This document shows, in pieces, positions 42,325 to 50,540 of a stretch of DNA of 64,000 nt. Under the pieces are notes generated by a model that saw only the letters and a list, made by a program, of their open reading frames with translations, had not been told where the DNA came from and ran no database searches. The translations under genes and the position numbers were made by a program. The DNA is from Moraxella sp. (lineage in GTDB: Bacteria; Pseudomonadota; Gammaproteobacteria; Pseudomonadales; Moraxellaceae): assembly GCA_030530785.1 (NCBI GenBank), contig JAUMUJ010000007.1:1-64000 (forward strand), given 5' to 3'. Every line of letters begins with the position of its first letter. Position 1 is the stretch's first letter.

Positions 42325-42645
42325 TTATGTCCTGACCGCCTTTAAATACTCATCATCAATGGCAAACACCGCCTTATCCACCCAATCACGGGGTAAAAAT
42401 AGCGGATAAACCGCCAGCACATCAGAGATGTTTTGCACATTAAGAGGCAATGGTAAGACTGTCATGCCTGACAGATAAGACCGCCCCCGATTGGCAAGCC
42501 AAAAAGTGTTAATAATCGCACCAATGGCATAATCGGTGGGTGGCTCATCGGGTATTGGCAAGCCCAAATAATCATGGACTTGCCTATCAAAGTCGCTTAG
42601 TTCTTGGTAGTCTTGTTCCCATCTCCACCTTTGGACGGCTTTTTT
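42325..42645 (-). CDS. Tail assembly chaperone, T part made by -1 frameshift
   Basis: This frame has no good start. It is entered from the G gene at the slippery heptamer and reads AVQRWRWEQDYQELSDFDRQ, then YLGLPIPDEPPTDYAIGAII, to EYLKAVRT. The G-T fusion is the standard tail chaperone pair of siphophages that loads the tape measure and then leaves. Position between the tail tube and tape measure genes agrees. Confidence 0.8.
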   Translation of the reverse strand, partial: KKAVQRWRWEQDYQELSDFDRQVHDYLGLPIPDEPPTDYAIGAIINTFWLANRGRSYLSGMTVLPLPLNVQNISDVLAVYPLFLPRDWVDKAVFAIDDEYLKAVRT

Positions 42646-43058
42646 GCCAGTTCGGTCGCCTGTTTGCGAATGGTTTTAGCCACTTCTTCGGCACAGCCCA
42701 AGCACCACAAAACCAAACCCTTATGGTCATCAACGCTAGCAAGCACCATAGAAAAGTTATCACCTGTGATGTCTAATTTGCCGTTTTCGTCTTCCACATT
42801 CCAATCGGCAATCAAGTGTTCGCCAATGGCATAGCCCAACGCCTCATCTTGGGTCAGCTCATCATGATTGACATCCTTGATGTTCGCCATGCTTAGTGCT
42901 GTGTAGTTGGTATTTTGTGCCACCACCGCCCAAGCACGCTGAAAGTCTTTGTGCGATATTGAGCGAAAACTTGCCACAAAGCCTGTTTCTTGGTGGGTAA
43001 ATTCTTGTGTTGTTTCTTGGTGTTGCTTGATGATGTCTTTTTTGATGATAAAAGCCAT
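42597..43058 (-). CDS. Tail assembly chaperone G
   Basis: A 153-aa protein (AFIIKKDIIKQHQETTQEFT; FRSISHKDFQRAWAVVAQNT) that follows the major tail protein. Its C-terminus is Lys/Gly-rich and contains the frameshift site 14 codons before the stop. It coats the tape measure during tail assembly. Most ribosomes should end at 42597; a minority make G-T. Confidence 0.82.
   Translation of the reverse strand: MAFIIKKDIIKQHQETTQEFTHQETGFVASFRSISHKDFQRAWAVVAQNTNYTALSMANIKDVNHDELTQDEALGYAIGEHLIADWNVEDENGKLDITGDNFSMVLASVDDHKGLVLWCLGCAEEVAKTIRKQATELAKKPSKGGDGNKTTKN
42639..42645 (-). other. Programmed -1 frameshift site (A AAA AAG)
   Basis: On the coding strand the G frame reads GCA AAA AAG. The heptamer A_AAA_AAG is the most efficient bacterial -1 slippery sequence (as in dnaX). 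Slipping gives an open T frame without stops. Confidence 0.85.
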
Positions 43059-43067
43059 GATTGCTCC

Positions 43068-43976
43068 TTATGTTGGGATTTTGGTTAACGTTGGGGCTTG
43101 CTCAACCACGGTATAATTAACGTTTTGTTTGATTAGGTCATTCATGCCCCCATTTGGGGTTTCACCTGCCACCTGTGCCTTGGGGATAGCCAAGACATAT
43201 TTTGCTCCATCTGGGAATTTTAAGGTCAGCTCAATGGCAACCGTTGCCCCCGTCATTTGTTTATTGATAATCTCTTGGGCTTTTTTACCATAGGCTAGCG
43301 TCATTGCACCCGACATCTTTGCCATCATTTCAAGCAATGTCCCCGCAAAGATGCCATCGCCCAGACATTTTTGGGCTTGGATGTTGTTATCCACTTCAAA
43401 GCTAAATTCGGTAACGCATGCCACGCCTTTTGTGGTAATGCCGTCAATCTTAATGTCTTCCACCGACAGCGATGTAACCCGTTGTAGGTTGCTTGTGGCG
43501 GTGGGGTTTTTGCTATACGGTGTGTCGTTTTGGTTTTTGTAGTCCGTCCCCATCACGCCAAAGGCACAAGTGGCATAGCCTGTGTCAGAAATGGCAAGTT
43601 TTAGGGTATTGACACGCACGCCACCGTAATAGTGGTAAATGCCCACGTCTTTATAACCGACTTCTACGGCAAAGGTTTTGGCGGTGTTGCCTGCAAATGT
43701 CAAAACATTGCCCTGCCACTCACTAAACGCCACCGCCGACAGCCAGTCATCATAAGCGTCTTTGGCAAGCTCCACTTCAATATCGCCCTGCAACTGACCG
43801 CCTGTTACCAGTCCTGCCTGTGCAATACGACTATCGGTAACGGTTTCACTTTCGGTGTTCTCAAAGCTAGCGGACAAGCCGTTTGATTTGTAGGGCAAGA
43901 TTTTCCACCCTGTTTTTGGCACATCTTTGGTTGTTTGGGGGGCGTATGCCACCACAATTCGTGAACCACGAGACAT
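43068..43976 (-). CDS. Major tail (tube) protein
   Basis: A 302-aa tail tube subunit. The start SRGSRIVVAYAPQTTKDVPK and the segment GLSASFENTESETVTDSRIA match tail tube proteins of lambda-like siphophages. The C-terminal part has an extra domain (MSGAMTLAYGKKAQEIINKQ) rather than the Ig-like one of lambda gpV. It lies between the connector genes and tail chaperone G. Confidence 0.85.
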   Translation of the reverse strand: MSRGSRIVVAYAPQTTKDVPKTGWKILPYKSNGLSASFENTESETVTDSRIAQAGLVTGGQLQGDIEVELAKDAYDDWLSAVAFSEWQGNVLTFAGNTAKTFAVEVGYKDVGIYHYYGGVRVNTLKLAISDTGYATCAFGVMGTDYKNQNDTPYSKNPTATSNLQRVTSLSVEDIKIDGITTKGVACVTEFSFEVDNNIQAQKCLGDGIFAGTLLEMMAKMSGAMTLAYGKKAQEIINKQMTGATVAIELTLKFPDGAKYVLAIPKAQVAGETPNGGMNDLIKQNVNYTVVEQAPTLTKIPT

Positions 43977-44010
43977 AATTTTTACTCCTAAGCCCTATGG
44001 GCTGTTAATA

Positions 44011-44556
44011 TTACTGCACAACAACCCAATCTTCTGCCAACATATCGGTTTGACTGGCAAGCCAACCGACCACAAATTTATTGTCTGCTGTTTTCATTGT
44101 GATAGACGGCACGGTAAGTTCGCCATTTTCATTCTGCATATCTGACAAATCCGCCTTAGTCTCAAAATCAATGCCCGTAGCAAGCAACAAATACATACCC
44201 TTGCCATTCCAACCTTTACGAGCGACTTTTTTACCGTCTTTTAACAGGTTAATCGCCAAACCAAAATCAAACTCCGCACCGTCTGGCAAAACTTCCACGC
44301 CTACGGGCAACACATCATTAAGCGACTGTTTAAGCCAAAAGCCGTATGGGTGCCACATTTTTTCAAAAGCGTTTTCGTACGCAAACTTTTCGCCAATCTC
44401 TTTATCAAAACTGGCTTCGTCCACACACGCACTTTCGCCTGTGAATGTAAAGCCGTTTTTGACGGTGATATAGCAATGGGTCAAAGTGCCTTGGCCACGC
44501 TGATATTCAACGCTGACAATTTCACTTTCCAAAAATTCTTTGGTAATGGATTTCAT
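44011..44556 (-). CDS. Gp49-like domain fused to a Tad2 (anti-Thoeris) domain
   Basis: A 181-aa fusion. Residues 1-75 match the phage Gp49 family (LTHCYITVKNGFTFTGESAC; ENAFEKMWHPYGFWL). Residues about 95-181 match Tad2/DUF2829: DFGLAINLLKDGKKVARKGW, GKGMYLLLA, then DNKFVVGWLASQTDMLAEDW and VVV. Tad2 proteins bind and sequester cyclic immune signals such as gcADPR and so block Thoeris (some also bind CBASS signals). It lies between tail tube and tail terminator genes in the late operon. Confidence 0.8.
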   Translation of the reverse strand: MKSITKEFLESEIVSVEYQRGQGTLTHCYITVKNGFTFTGESACVDEASFDKEIGEKFAYENAFEKMWHPYGFWLKQSLNDVLPVGVEVLPDGAEFDFGLAINLLKDGKKVARKGWNGKGMYLLLATGIDFETKADLSDMQNENGELTVPSITMKTADNKFVVGWLASQTDMLAEDWVVVQ

Positions 44557-44564
44557 AAACTCTC

Positions 44565-44954
44565 CTAATAGTACCGATACGGCACACTTACGTTGATTTG
44601 ATAAATGCCATCAACAGACAGCACGCTGATAATGCTAGGGGCGAGCAGTTCAAGCCGTCCTAGCTGTTTGGCTTTTAAATGCTTAGCAAGGCTATCCGCC
44701 CACGTCTTAATCTTAACCGTGCCTTGATTTTTTTGGCAAAATAGCTGTACGACAAGCGTACCCACTTGCAAGACACACGGCTCATCGGATAGGCTTGCAA
44801 TGGCGTTAATACCGCCCAATATTGACACACGCCCCCATACACCGTCTTTGGGTGGTGTGATGTTACGGTTATCCCGTGCTAGGCGTTTTGGGTCAAAATG
44901 TTGCCATGTTGCAATATGGGTTAAGATGATTTGTTCAATTTCTAAACTGTTCAT
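44565..44954 (-). CDS. Tail terminator-like protein
   Basis: The ATG at 44954 overlaps the previous stop as ATGA; a longer reading from 44975 would run into that gene. A 129-aa protein (MNSLEIEQIILTHIATWQHF; VGTLVVQLFCQKNQGTVKIK) ending INVSVPYRYY. The size, beta-rich pattern and position directly before the tail tube genes fit tail terminator/completion proteins. Confidence 0.72.
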   Translation of the reverse strand: MNSLEIEQIILTHIATWQHFDPKRLARDNRNITPPKDGVWGRVSILGGINAIASLSDEPCVLQVGTLVVQLFCQKNQGTVKIKTWADSLAKHLKAKQLGRLELLAPSIISVLSVDGIYQINVSVPYRYY

Positions 44955-45292
44955 AGGCTTGCCACCGCTGACCAAAAAGCATTGCCGTACACCCCCGTGG
45001 GGGCCTGCCTTGAATGCCCATGTTCAAGCCGTAAGCCATACGGCAAATTGTTTTGGATATAAAGCATGGGGTAGCTGTGGCGGGGTAATGACAAGACCAT
45101 GCTGATACCGCCACCTGTCTCGGCATAGCTAGGACTGCCAATACTAATATGGTGGGCATTACGATAACGCCCTGTATCAACTGGGCTTAACATGACCACG
45201 TTGTTAAACACGTTCATCACAAACTGACGATACGTCCTGTCTAATTCATCGCCCACTTTGTCGGCAAATAGACTTGGTAAGTTATCCCACAT
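44951..45292 (-). CDS. Head-tail joining protein, HK97 gp10-like
   Basis: A 113-aa protein with the family's N-terminal helix (FADKVGDELDRTYRQFVMNV) and the NVVMLSPVDTGRYRNAHHIS motif, where SPVDTGR is typical. The C-terminus has LPYGLRLEHGHSRQAP, also conserved. It closes the tail-proximal neck. It overlaps the next gene as ATGA. Confidence 0.85.
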   Translation of the reverse strand: MWDNLPSLFADKVGDELDRTYRQFVMNVFNNVVMLSPVDTGRYRNAHHISIGSPSYAETGGGISMVLSLPRHSYPMLYIQNNLPYGLRLEHGHSRQAPTGVYGNAFWSAVASL

Positions 45293-45644
45293 CTAGCCCC
45301 CTTAATTGCACCACCCATGACACATCGGCAGGGTCTTTTTGTATGCTAAGCACCCGCAAGCCATTGATGACATCATCAATCATTGGTGTGCCTGTCAGCT
45401 CCTTTTGCAAGCAAATCAGCTTGACATCACTGGTGGCGATGACCTGCCCGTCTGTCTCATAAGTGGAGTATGAGCCAAATACGCCCCGACCTGTATAGGC
45501 TTGCACCTGCACATTGTTGTCGTTGATAGCCCAATCATCATCGGCTTGGCTTTGGCGTGTGGCGGTAAACGGCTTCACAGCGTCCGCCAAATCGCCATTA
45601 AAGGCTTGGATGATGTCGGCGGTAATTTCTTTGTTTAAGCTCAT
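45282..45644 (-). CDS. Head-tail connector (stopper-like), 120 aa
   Basis: Begins MSLNKEITADIIQAFNGDLA. The middle has a beta-rich domain (GRGVFGSYSTYETDGQVIAT; DVKLICLQKELTG). The position between the gp6-like adaptor and the gp10-like protein matches a head-tail stopper. The overlap with neighbours on both sides shows a tight operon. Confidence 0.65.
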   Translation of the reverse strand: MSLNKEITADIIQAFNGDLADAVKPFTATRQSQADDDWAINDNNVQVQAYTGRGVFGSYSTYETDGQVIATSDVKLICLQKELTGTPMIDDVINGLRVLSIQKDPADVSWVVQLRGLDVG

Positions 45645-45991
45645 AGCCTGCCCACAAAGCCAATCACGCCATGGCTCTTTTTGATGTATGGCTGTATCAA
45701 GGCAAGGGCAATCATTTCACGCTGGCTCATGGCTTGCCCATCTTGCCCGTCGGCATAGGTTTTTGACACCGACACATCACCTGCTTTTGATGATTTGCTT
45801 GTTACCACGCCTTCGGTGCGACCTGCCAAAAGCTCACCATTTAAAAAAGCCTGTGCCAATTCAAGCCCTGCCTGTTTGATAGGCTCTGGCACATCACCGA
45901 CAAATTTCACGCCCTTATTGATGAGATAGGCATTAACCACCATCAGCACCCGAGCTTTGTCGGGCGTATCAATGGGTAAATCGTCTAGCAT
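45641..45991 (-). CDS. Head-tail adaptor, DnaT-like/gp6 family
   Basis: A 116-aa helical protein: DTPDKARVLMVVNAYLINKG, then IKQAGLELAQAFLNGELL, with EGVVTSKSSKAGDVSVSKTY. These residues match the family often named DnaT-like ssDNA-binding protein, which in phages occupies the head-tail adaptor position. DNA binding is not implied here. Confidence 0.75.
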   Translation of the reverse strand: MLDDLPIDTPDKARVLMVVNAYLINKGVKFVGDVPEPIKQAGLELAQAFLNGELLAGRTEGVVTSKSSKAGDVSVSKTYADGQDGQAMSQREMIALALIQPYIKKSHGVIGFVGRL

Positions 45992-46036
45992 ATTGCCTCC
46001 TAAAACCCCACAAAGTATTAACTTTGTGGGTAGCAG

Positions 46037-46309
46037 TTATTCTGGCTCTTTGGTTGTTTTGGTGATGCGTTTGGGCTTTGGGGTTTGACCAGCACCACCG
46101 CCATTATCGCCATCATCATCTGCGTGCTTGGTAGGTTCTTGAGCCTCAACCACTTCCACACCTGCCAATTCATAGGCTTCTTTGATGTGCGGGTAATCGC
46201 CGTAAATCATGACCTTGTCAGTGCTTTCCACACGCTCAAAATAAATGGGATTGCGGTAACGACCCACAACCCCATCAACCACAGCACCGTGTTTACTGTA
46301 AATCAACAT
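46037..46309 (-). CDS. Small head-module protein, 90 aa
   Basis: The ATG at 46309 follows GAGG and lies just after the capsid stop. MLIYSKHGAVVDGVVGRYRN starts a short beta domain, and the C-terminal 40 residues are acidic, Gly- and Lys-rich (HADDDGDNGGGAGQTPKPKR). Possibly a capsid-decoration or head-stabilising protein by position; no motif proves it. Confidence 0.55.
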   Translation of the reverse strand: MLIYSKHGAVVDGVVGRYRNPIYFERVESTDKVMIYGDYPHIKEAYELAGVEVVEAQEPTKHADDDGDNGGGAGQTPKPKRITKTTKEPE

Positions 46310-46311
46310 AA

Positions 46312-47256
46312 TCAATCCTCGGTAATGTCCAAAATCACACCTGCGGTGTTTTTGTTGCTGGTGGCGTATTTTTCCCAGCTTGCAGTTGCCCCAAGTGTTG
46401 CAAGATTGGGGTTAGCCCCTGCGGTGGTCTTGTAGCTATAACCCAAGATGTCAAGGTTAAACGCACCTTCTGCACGAATGCCGATGGTTAGGTTTTCTTT
46501 GTCATTGATGGGGTAGGCTCTAAATGCTGGCAGTTGGCTGTTGGTGATACGAACCGCACCTTTTTGTAAGCCATAAATGGTGTGGTCTTTGGCTTGGTCG
46601 GTAACAAGCACAGGAATACCCATTGTGCCGGGTGAACCACCATAGACTACGGTACTTGCTTCTTGATACAGTTTGTCGGTGATGGCACCGTCCACAATGT
46701 CAAAATAGCTATCTGCGTCCATGATGAGCATGGACAAATCACCAAAGCGGTCGCCAAATTTACGCATACCTTTGGTGATGACCTTGCGACCATGTTCAGA
46801 CAATTTGGCTTTGACCATCATGCTGGTATTTGAGCCAATCGCACCCTGCAAGGCAGAAGTGGCGTACTTCCAATAACCTGCAATCACAGCATCGGCATAG
46901 TCTTGACCCACCAAGAATGAAAACTCATCAACCGAGCGACCACGACGTTTAAATGCTTCTTCGGTGCTTTCGTATGGTCCATATTTGAACGGCACTTTGA
47001 CACCAATACGCTCGCCCATGCTGATTTTTTTGCCTTCAACGGCAGTTGTGGCATTGACATCACGATGGTCAATGTTGCCACCAATTTTATATAATGTTTC
47101 TTTGTCAAAATCGCCCATGATGGCTTCATCAAGTAAGATGATTGTGCCATTTGAGGCTTTATTGAATACATTGAGATTGTCTTTTAATCGCTCTAAGTAA
47201 GCGGTTTGTACAAGCTCATCATAGATAATAGTATCTCTGTTTACAGTAGTTGCCAT
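46312..47256 (-). CDS. Major capsid protein
   Basis: A 314-aa HK97-fold coat protein: ATTVNRDTIIYDELVQTAYL at the N-terminus, the E-loop region GGNIDHRDVNATTAVEGKKI, and the A-domain TDKLYQEASTVVYGGSPGTM with MGIPVLVTDQ. There is no N-terminal delta domain, since scaffold is separate. It lies directly after the scaffold gene. Confidence 0.9.
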   Translation of the reverse strand: MATTVNRDTIIYDELVQTAYLERLKDNLNVFNKASNGTIILLDEAIMGDFDKETLYKIGGNIDHRDVNATTAVEGKKISMGERIGVKVPFKYGPYESTEEAFKRRGRSVDEFSFLVGQDYADAVIAGYWKYATSALQGAIGSNTSMMVKAKLSEHGRKVITKGMRKFGDRFGDLSMLIMDADSYFDIVDGAITDKLYQEASTVVYGGSPGTMGIPVLVTDQAKDHTIYGLQKGAVRITNSQLPAFRAYPINDKENLTIGIRAEGAFNLDILGYSYKTTAGANPNLATLGATASWEKYATSNKNTAGVILDITED

Positions 47257-47257
47257 A

Positions 47258-48004
47258 TTAAGCTCCTAAATTTAAGTAGGCTTGTTGCCCGTGTTCTTTA
47301 ATAAATTGTGCCTTTTGCTCCACGGTCATTTCACCACGTTTAAGATTTGTGGTTGCTACGCCTGCCTGACTTGCCCCCGTACCAGATGCCCCAGAACCAC
47401 GCAAAATGCTGTCTTTGTGCGGGTATTGGTTGATGATGATTTCTAGTGCTTCATCAAAGTCTGCAAGCTCGCCACCGTTTTTGCGTGAGTAAATCGGGCT
47501 TCCACCCAAATTCGCCACAATCTTGCCATTTTCCATCGTAAAATGACTGCCAAAAGAGCTTTGGGCGATGTCAGCAGGCAGTAAGGTTTTTTCTTTGATA
47601 AAACTTGACCGAGCAAAGGCACCGCCGATGACTGCATTGTGATACTCTTGGTTGATTTTGTTGATTTCGGCATCTTTTTGGGCAAGCTGTTCATCAAAGG
47701 CTTTTTTGGCTTCCGCTTTGACCTTTTCCACTTCGCCTGCGTCAATGAGCTTTTTGTCATCAAGATTTCTCACGGTTTCAAGGGCTTTTTTAGCCTCATC
47801 AGCACTTAACCCATCAAAAGCCTTTAATAAGGTTTCCGCCTTTTCTTTGGCTTCACGGTGAGCTTTGGCTTCGGCATTTAGCTGTGAGATTTTTGCCATG
47901 TTCTGCGGTGCGTCAAAGGCAATCTCTTGCCCATCGTCATACACATAAATAGGCTTGCCATCTTGCACAACCACATGACCGTTTTCATCAAGTTTTAACT
48001 TCAT
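47258..48004 (-). CDS. Scaffolding protein (DUF6651-like)
   Basis: The ATG at 48004 follows GGAG; an upstream ATG would add an atypical Trp/Cys stretch. A 248-aa protein. A short N-terminal beta part (MKLKLDENGHVVVQDGKPIY) precedes a long Ala/Lys/Glu coiled coil (residues 40-115). The C-terminus (GEMTVEQKAQFIKEHGQQAY) probably binds capsid. Its position before the capsid gene fits a head scaffold. Confidence 0.82.
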   Translation of the reverse strand: MKLKLDENGHVVVQDGKPIYVYDDGQEIAFDAPQNMAKISQLNAEAKAHREAKEKAETLLKAFDGLSADEAKKALETVRNLDDKKLIDAGEVEKVKAEAKKAFDEQLAQKDAEINKINQEYHNAVIGGAFARSSFIKEKTLLPADIAQSSFGSHFTMENGKIVANLGGSPIYSRKNGGELADFDEALEIIINQYPHKDSILRGSGASGTGASQAGVATTNLKRGEMTVEQKAQFIKEHGQQAYLNLGA

Positions 48005-48078
48005 AAGATTTCTCCAAAAATTTGCTTTCCAGCAATCACACCCTAGTTTTCCAACATCGGGCAACAAAAAAGCCCCAG

Positions 48079-49128
48079 TTAGGGGCTGTCAAATACTTTT
48101 TTAAATATCAAAGGTTCAAGCCGTCTCATCTCATCAAGGGTCAATGGCTCAAAATTTCTATCCAACTGCAAAGCGGAAAACCGCTCAGGACTTAATCCAC
48201 CTTCACGAAACAACTTACCCCGTGCCTTGCCCAATGCCTCATCTTGGAATGCTGGCGATTGGGTCTTGAGCCACTCATAATAGCTGACGTTATCGGTAAC
48301 ACCATGCTCACTGGTTCGCTGTGGTGGCTCTTTCATGTCATGATACACTAAGATGGTGCGACTTCGGCAGTTGAAGTGATAGGGTGGATAAATCGCTTTA
48401 TCAAGGGGCATGATTTTTTTGTCAAGACTTCGGCACTTGGGCGATGTCCGTCTATCAAGTGTGGCGATGATTTGCACGCCCTTAACCAAATCACGGTTTT
48501 GCTCGGCAAATTCTTTTTGTGCCTCACCTGCCATGATTGCCGTGCCTGTGCGTGCCAACGCCTGGGCGTGTCTGCGTGTTGTCTGCAAAATGCCATCTTT
48601 AAACTTGCCTGTTCGTGTGCCACGAATGGCTTGTATCAGCTTTTGGTTTGTCCAGCCCTCGTGATGAGCAAGGCGAATAACAGCAGTTAGGCGGTCGGCT
48701 TCGTCTTTGCTAAATTTGCCAAGCAAGTCGTTTAGGCTCACGCCTTTTAATAATGACTGTGGGCGGTCAAGCAATGCTTGACTATATGAGATTTGTTTGA
48801 TGGCTTGGGCAAGCTCTTTTTTTTGTGTGTGGGGTAATGCCACCAGGTGCTTTTTAGCAAATTTAACCTCAAAATCAGCTTGTAGATTGTAAAATTCATG
48901 CCACTCGTCTTTAAGTTTTGTGGTAAAACCTGCCAATGCCATCAAAAATAATTGATGATTTTCTTTGTTTAACTCTTTGATTTCTTTGTGGTTAATGTCT
49001 GATATGTCATGCTTTACCAAAAAATCCTGCAAAGTTTCATCAATCTCTTGTGATGTTTTGTCAAAATGCTTGACCAGGTGCGATTTAAAACGCTCAATCA
49101 GCACCGCCAATCTGATTTCATCATCCAT
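48079..49128 (-). CDS. Head morphogenesis protein (Mu F / SPP1 gp7-like)
   Basis: A 349-aa minor head protein. The N-terminal half is helical. The C-terminal Phage_Mu_F domain has LARTGTAIMAGEAQKEFAEQ, VQIIATLDRRTSPKCRSLD, and PPYHFNCRSRTILV, the Cys/His signature of the family. It is injected or acts in early head assembly with the portal, encoded 15 bp upstream. Confidence 0.9.
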   Translation of the reverse strand: MDDEIRLAVLIERFKSHLVKHFDKTSQEIDETLQDFLVKHDISDINHKEIKELNKENHQLFLMALAGFTTKLKDEWHEFYNLQADFEVKFAKKHLVALPHTQKKELAQAIKQISYSQALLDRPQSLLKGVSLNDLLGKFSKDEADRLTAVIRLAHHEGWTNQKLIQAIRGTRTGKFKDGILQTTRRHAQALARTGTAIMAGEAQKEFAEQNRDLVKGVQIIATLDRRTSPKCRSLDKKIMPLDKAIYPPYHFNCRSRTILVYHDMKEPPQRTSEHGVTDNVSYYEWLKTQSPAFQDEALGKARGKLFREGGLSPERFSALQLDRNFEPLTLDEMRRLEPLIFKKVFDSP

Positions 49129-49143
49129 TCCAACCTTCTTTTA

Positions 49144-50532
49144 TCATATTTCCACATCGTCAATCATGCCATCGATGTCGTCATCGGTCAGCTCGCCATT
49201 GATGAGGCCGTATTCACGAGCTTTGTTATAAATCACACTCTTTGGCAACTTACCACCATCAACAAGTTGGGCAAGACCGCTTAGCACGCCCACATCCACC
49301 GCCTGCTGGTTGAATTGTTGGCGAATGATGAATTTAGGCTCATCAGTAATGCCCATGTAAGCATTACACCATCTTAACAGGTTCAAAAAGCCCTCATTGA
49401 GGTTAGCCACACATAGTGATGCTTCACTATTTTGTGCTTGTGCCTCGTTGTCTGCTTGCGTGGCAGTCTTAATGCCATAGCCTTGTCCAAGCTGATAGCC
49501 AAGTTCGTTAATAATCTCTCGCTTTTCTTTGATGCCTTCGGTTGCCATCGTGTTTGGCTGGGCTTGGGCAAAGCCAAATGAGCCTGTTTCGCCAAGCATG
49601 ATGACTGTCTCACTGCCCAAGCGTAGGGGATTTTTGAGGTTGCCATATTCATCAGCTTCTGTGTAATGGTCGCTGATGTGGCTATCAACATTCATAAAGG
49701 GCTGTATCTGACCGCACAAAAAGCGTGAGTTTTCAGCGTCTGCACTATTGCAATAAATCCCCTGTTCGATATGAACCAGGGGCTCGATAGGGATTTTTTG
49801 TGTTTGCCAAGTGTTATGCTGGCTACCGAAAATCTGAAACGGTATTACTTGCCACTTCTTGCCTTTGCCATCGGTGGGGTAATATCGCTTTATTTCTTGG
49901 TATTGGGCGTTTACTTCCTGCCAAATCGCCACATAATAACCCTCATTATCCAAGCCAAGCACTCGCCATTGCGTGACGGTTTCGGTCACAAAAGGGTCAT
50001 CCGTCTCTTTTTGTACGCTTTCTTCAAGTACGATTAGATTATCCTGCCAGTTAATGATGCTAGTGGCAGGATAAAATAACAGTTTAGGTCGGGCTTTTTG
50101 GGCGATTTGCTCGCTCACACTCATTTTGTCAGGGTTTTCCACCTTTGGGTAGTCCACCCACACGCCAAAACGACCATGAACCAATAGGGATTTTAAGCCC
50201 TTTTGTGCCAAATGATATAGCGATGTGCCTTGACCATCAGCATCAGCAATCAGGTCTTCAAGCGTCTTATCAAGCTCCATCATTGGGTCTTGTTTAAATG
50301 CCAATCCTAAGTATTTATTCACAGTTTTACCTGAGTATTCATAAAATACCGCTCTTGACTTGTAGTTCTCATATCGCTGTCTGGCAGAATTGCTTGTATC
50401 GTCAGGATTGGCACGGGGTAGATACTTTTCGCCCTTGTCTTTGACGGCTTTGGTGCCTGCGACAAAGTCATCGCACATTATCCACGATGACAGGGACTTG
50501 GTGTATTCTGGGTGTCTTGAATTTACTGGCAT
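49144..50532 (-). CDS. Portal protein (DUF4055 family)
   Basis: A 462-aa portal that forms the dodecameric vertex for DNA packaging. VNSRHPEYTKSLSSWIMCDD and YLPRANPDDTSNSARQRYEN near the N-terminus and FGVWVDYPKVENPDKMS are typical of DUF4055 portals. The acidic C-terminus (LTDDDIDGMIDDVEI) ends the chain. It lies between terminase and head morphogenesis. Confidence 0.9.
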   Translation of the reverse strand: MPVNSRHPEYTKSLSSWIMCDDFVAGTKAVKDKGEKYLPRANPDDTSNSARQRYENYKSRAVFYEYSGKTVNKYLGLAFKQDPMMELDKTLEDLIADADGQGTSLYHLAQKGLKSLLVHGRFGVWVDYPKVENPDKMSVSEQIAQKARPKLLFYPATSIINWQDNLIVLEESVQKETDDPFVTETVTQWRVLGLDNEGYYVAIWQEVNAQYQEIKRYYPTDGKGKKWQVIPFQIFGSQHNTWQTQKIPIEPLVHIEQGIYCNSADAENSRFLCGQIQPFMNVDSHISDHYTEADEYGNLKNPLRLGSETVIMLGETGSFGFAQAQPNTMATEGIKEKREIINELGYQLGQGYGIKTATQADNEAQAQNSEASLCVANLNEGFLNLLRWCNAYMGITDEPKFIIRQQFNQQAVDVGVLSGLAQLVDGGKLPKSVIYNKAREYGLINGELTDDDIDGMIDDVEI

Positions 50533-50540
50533 GATTTGTC

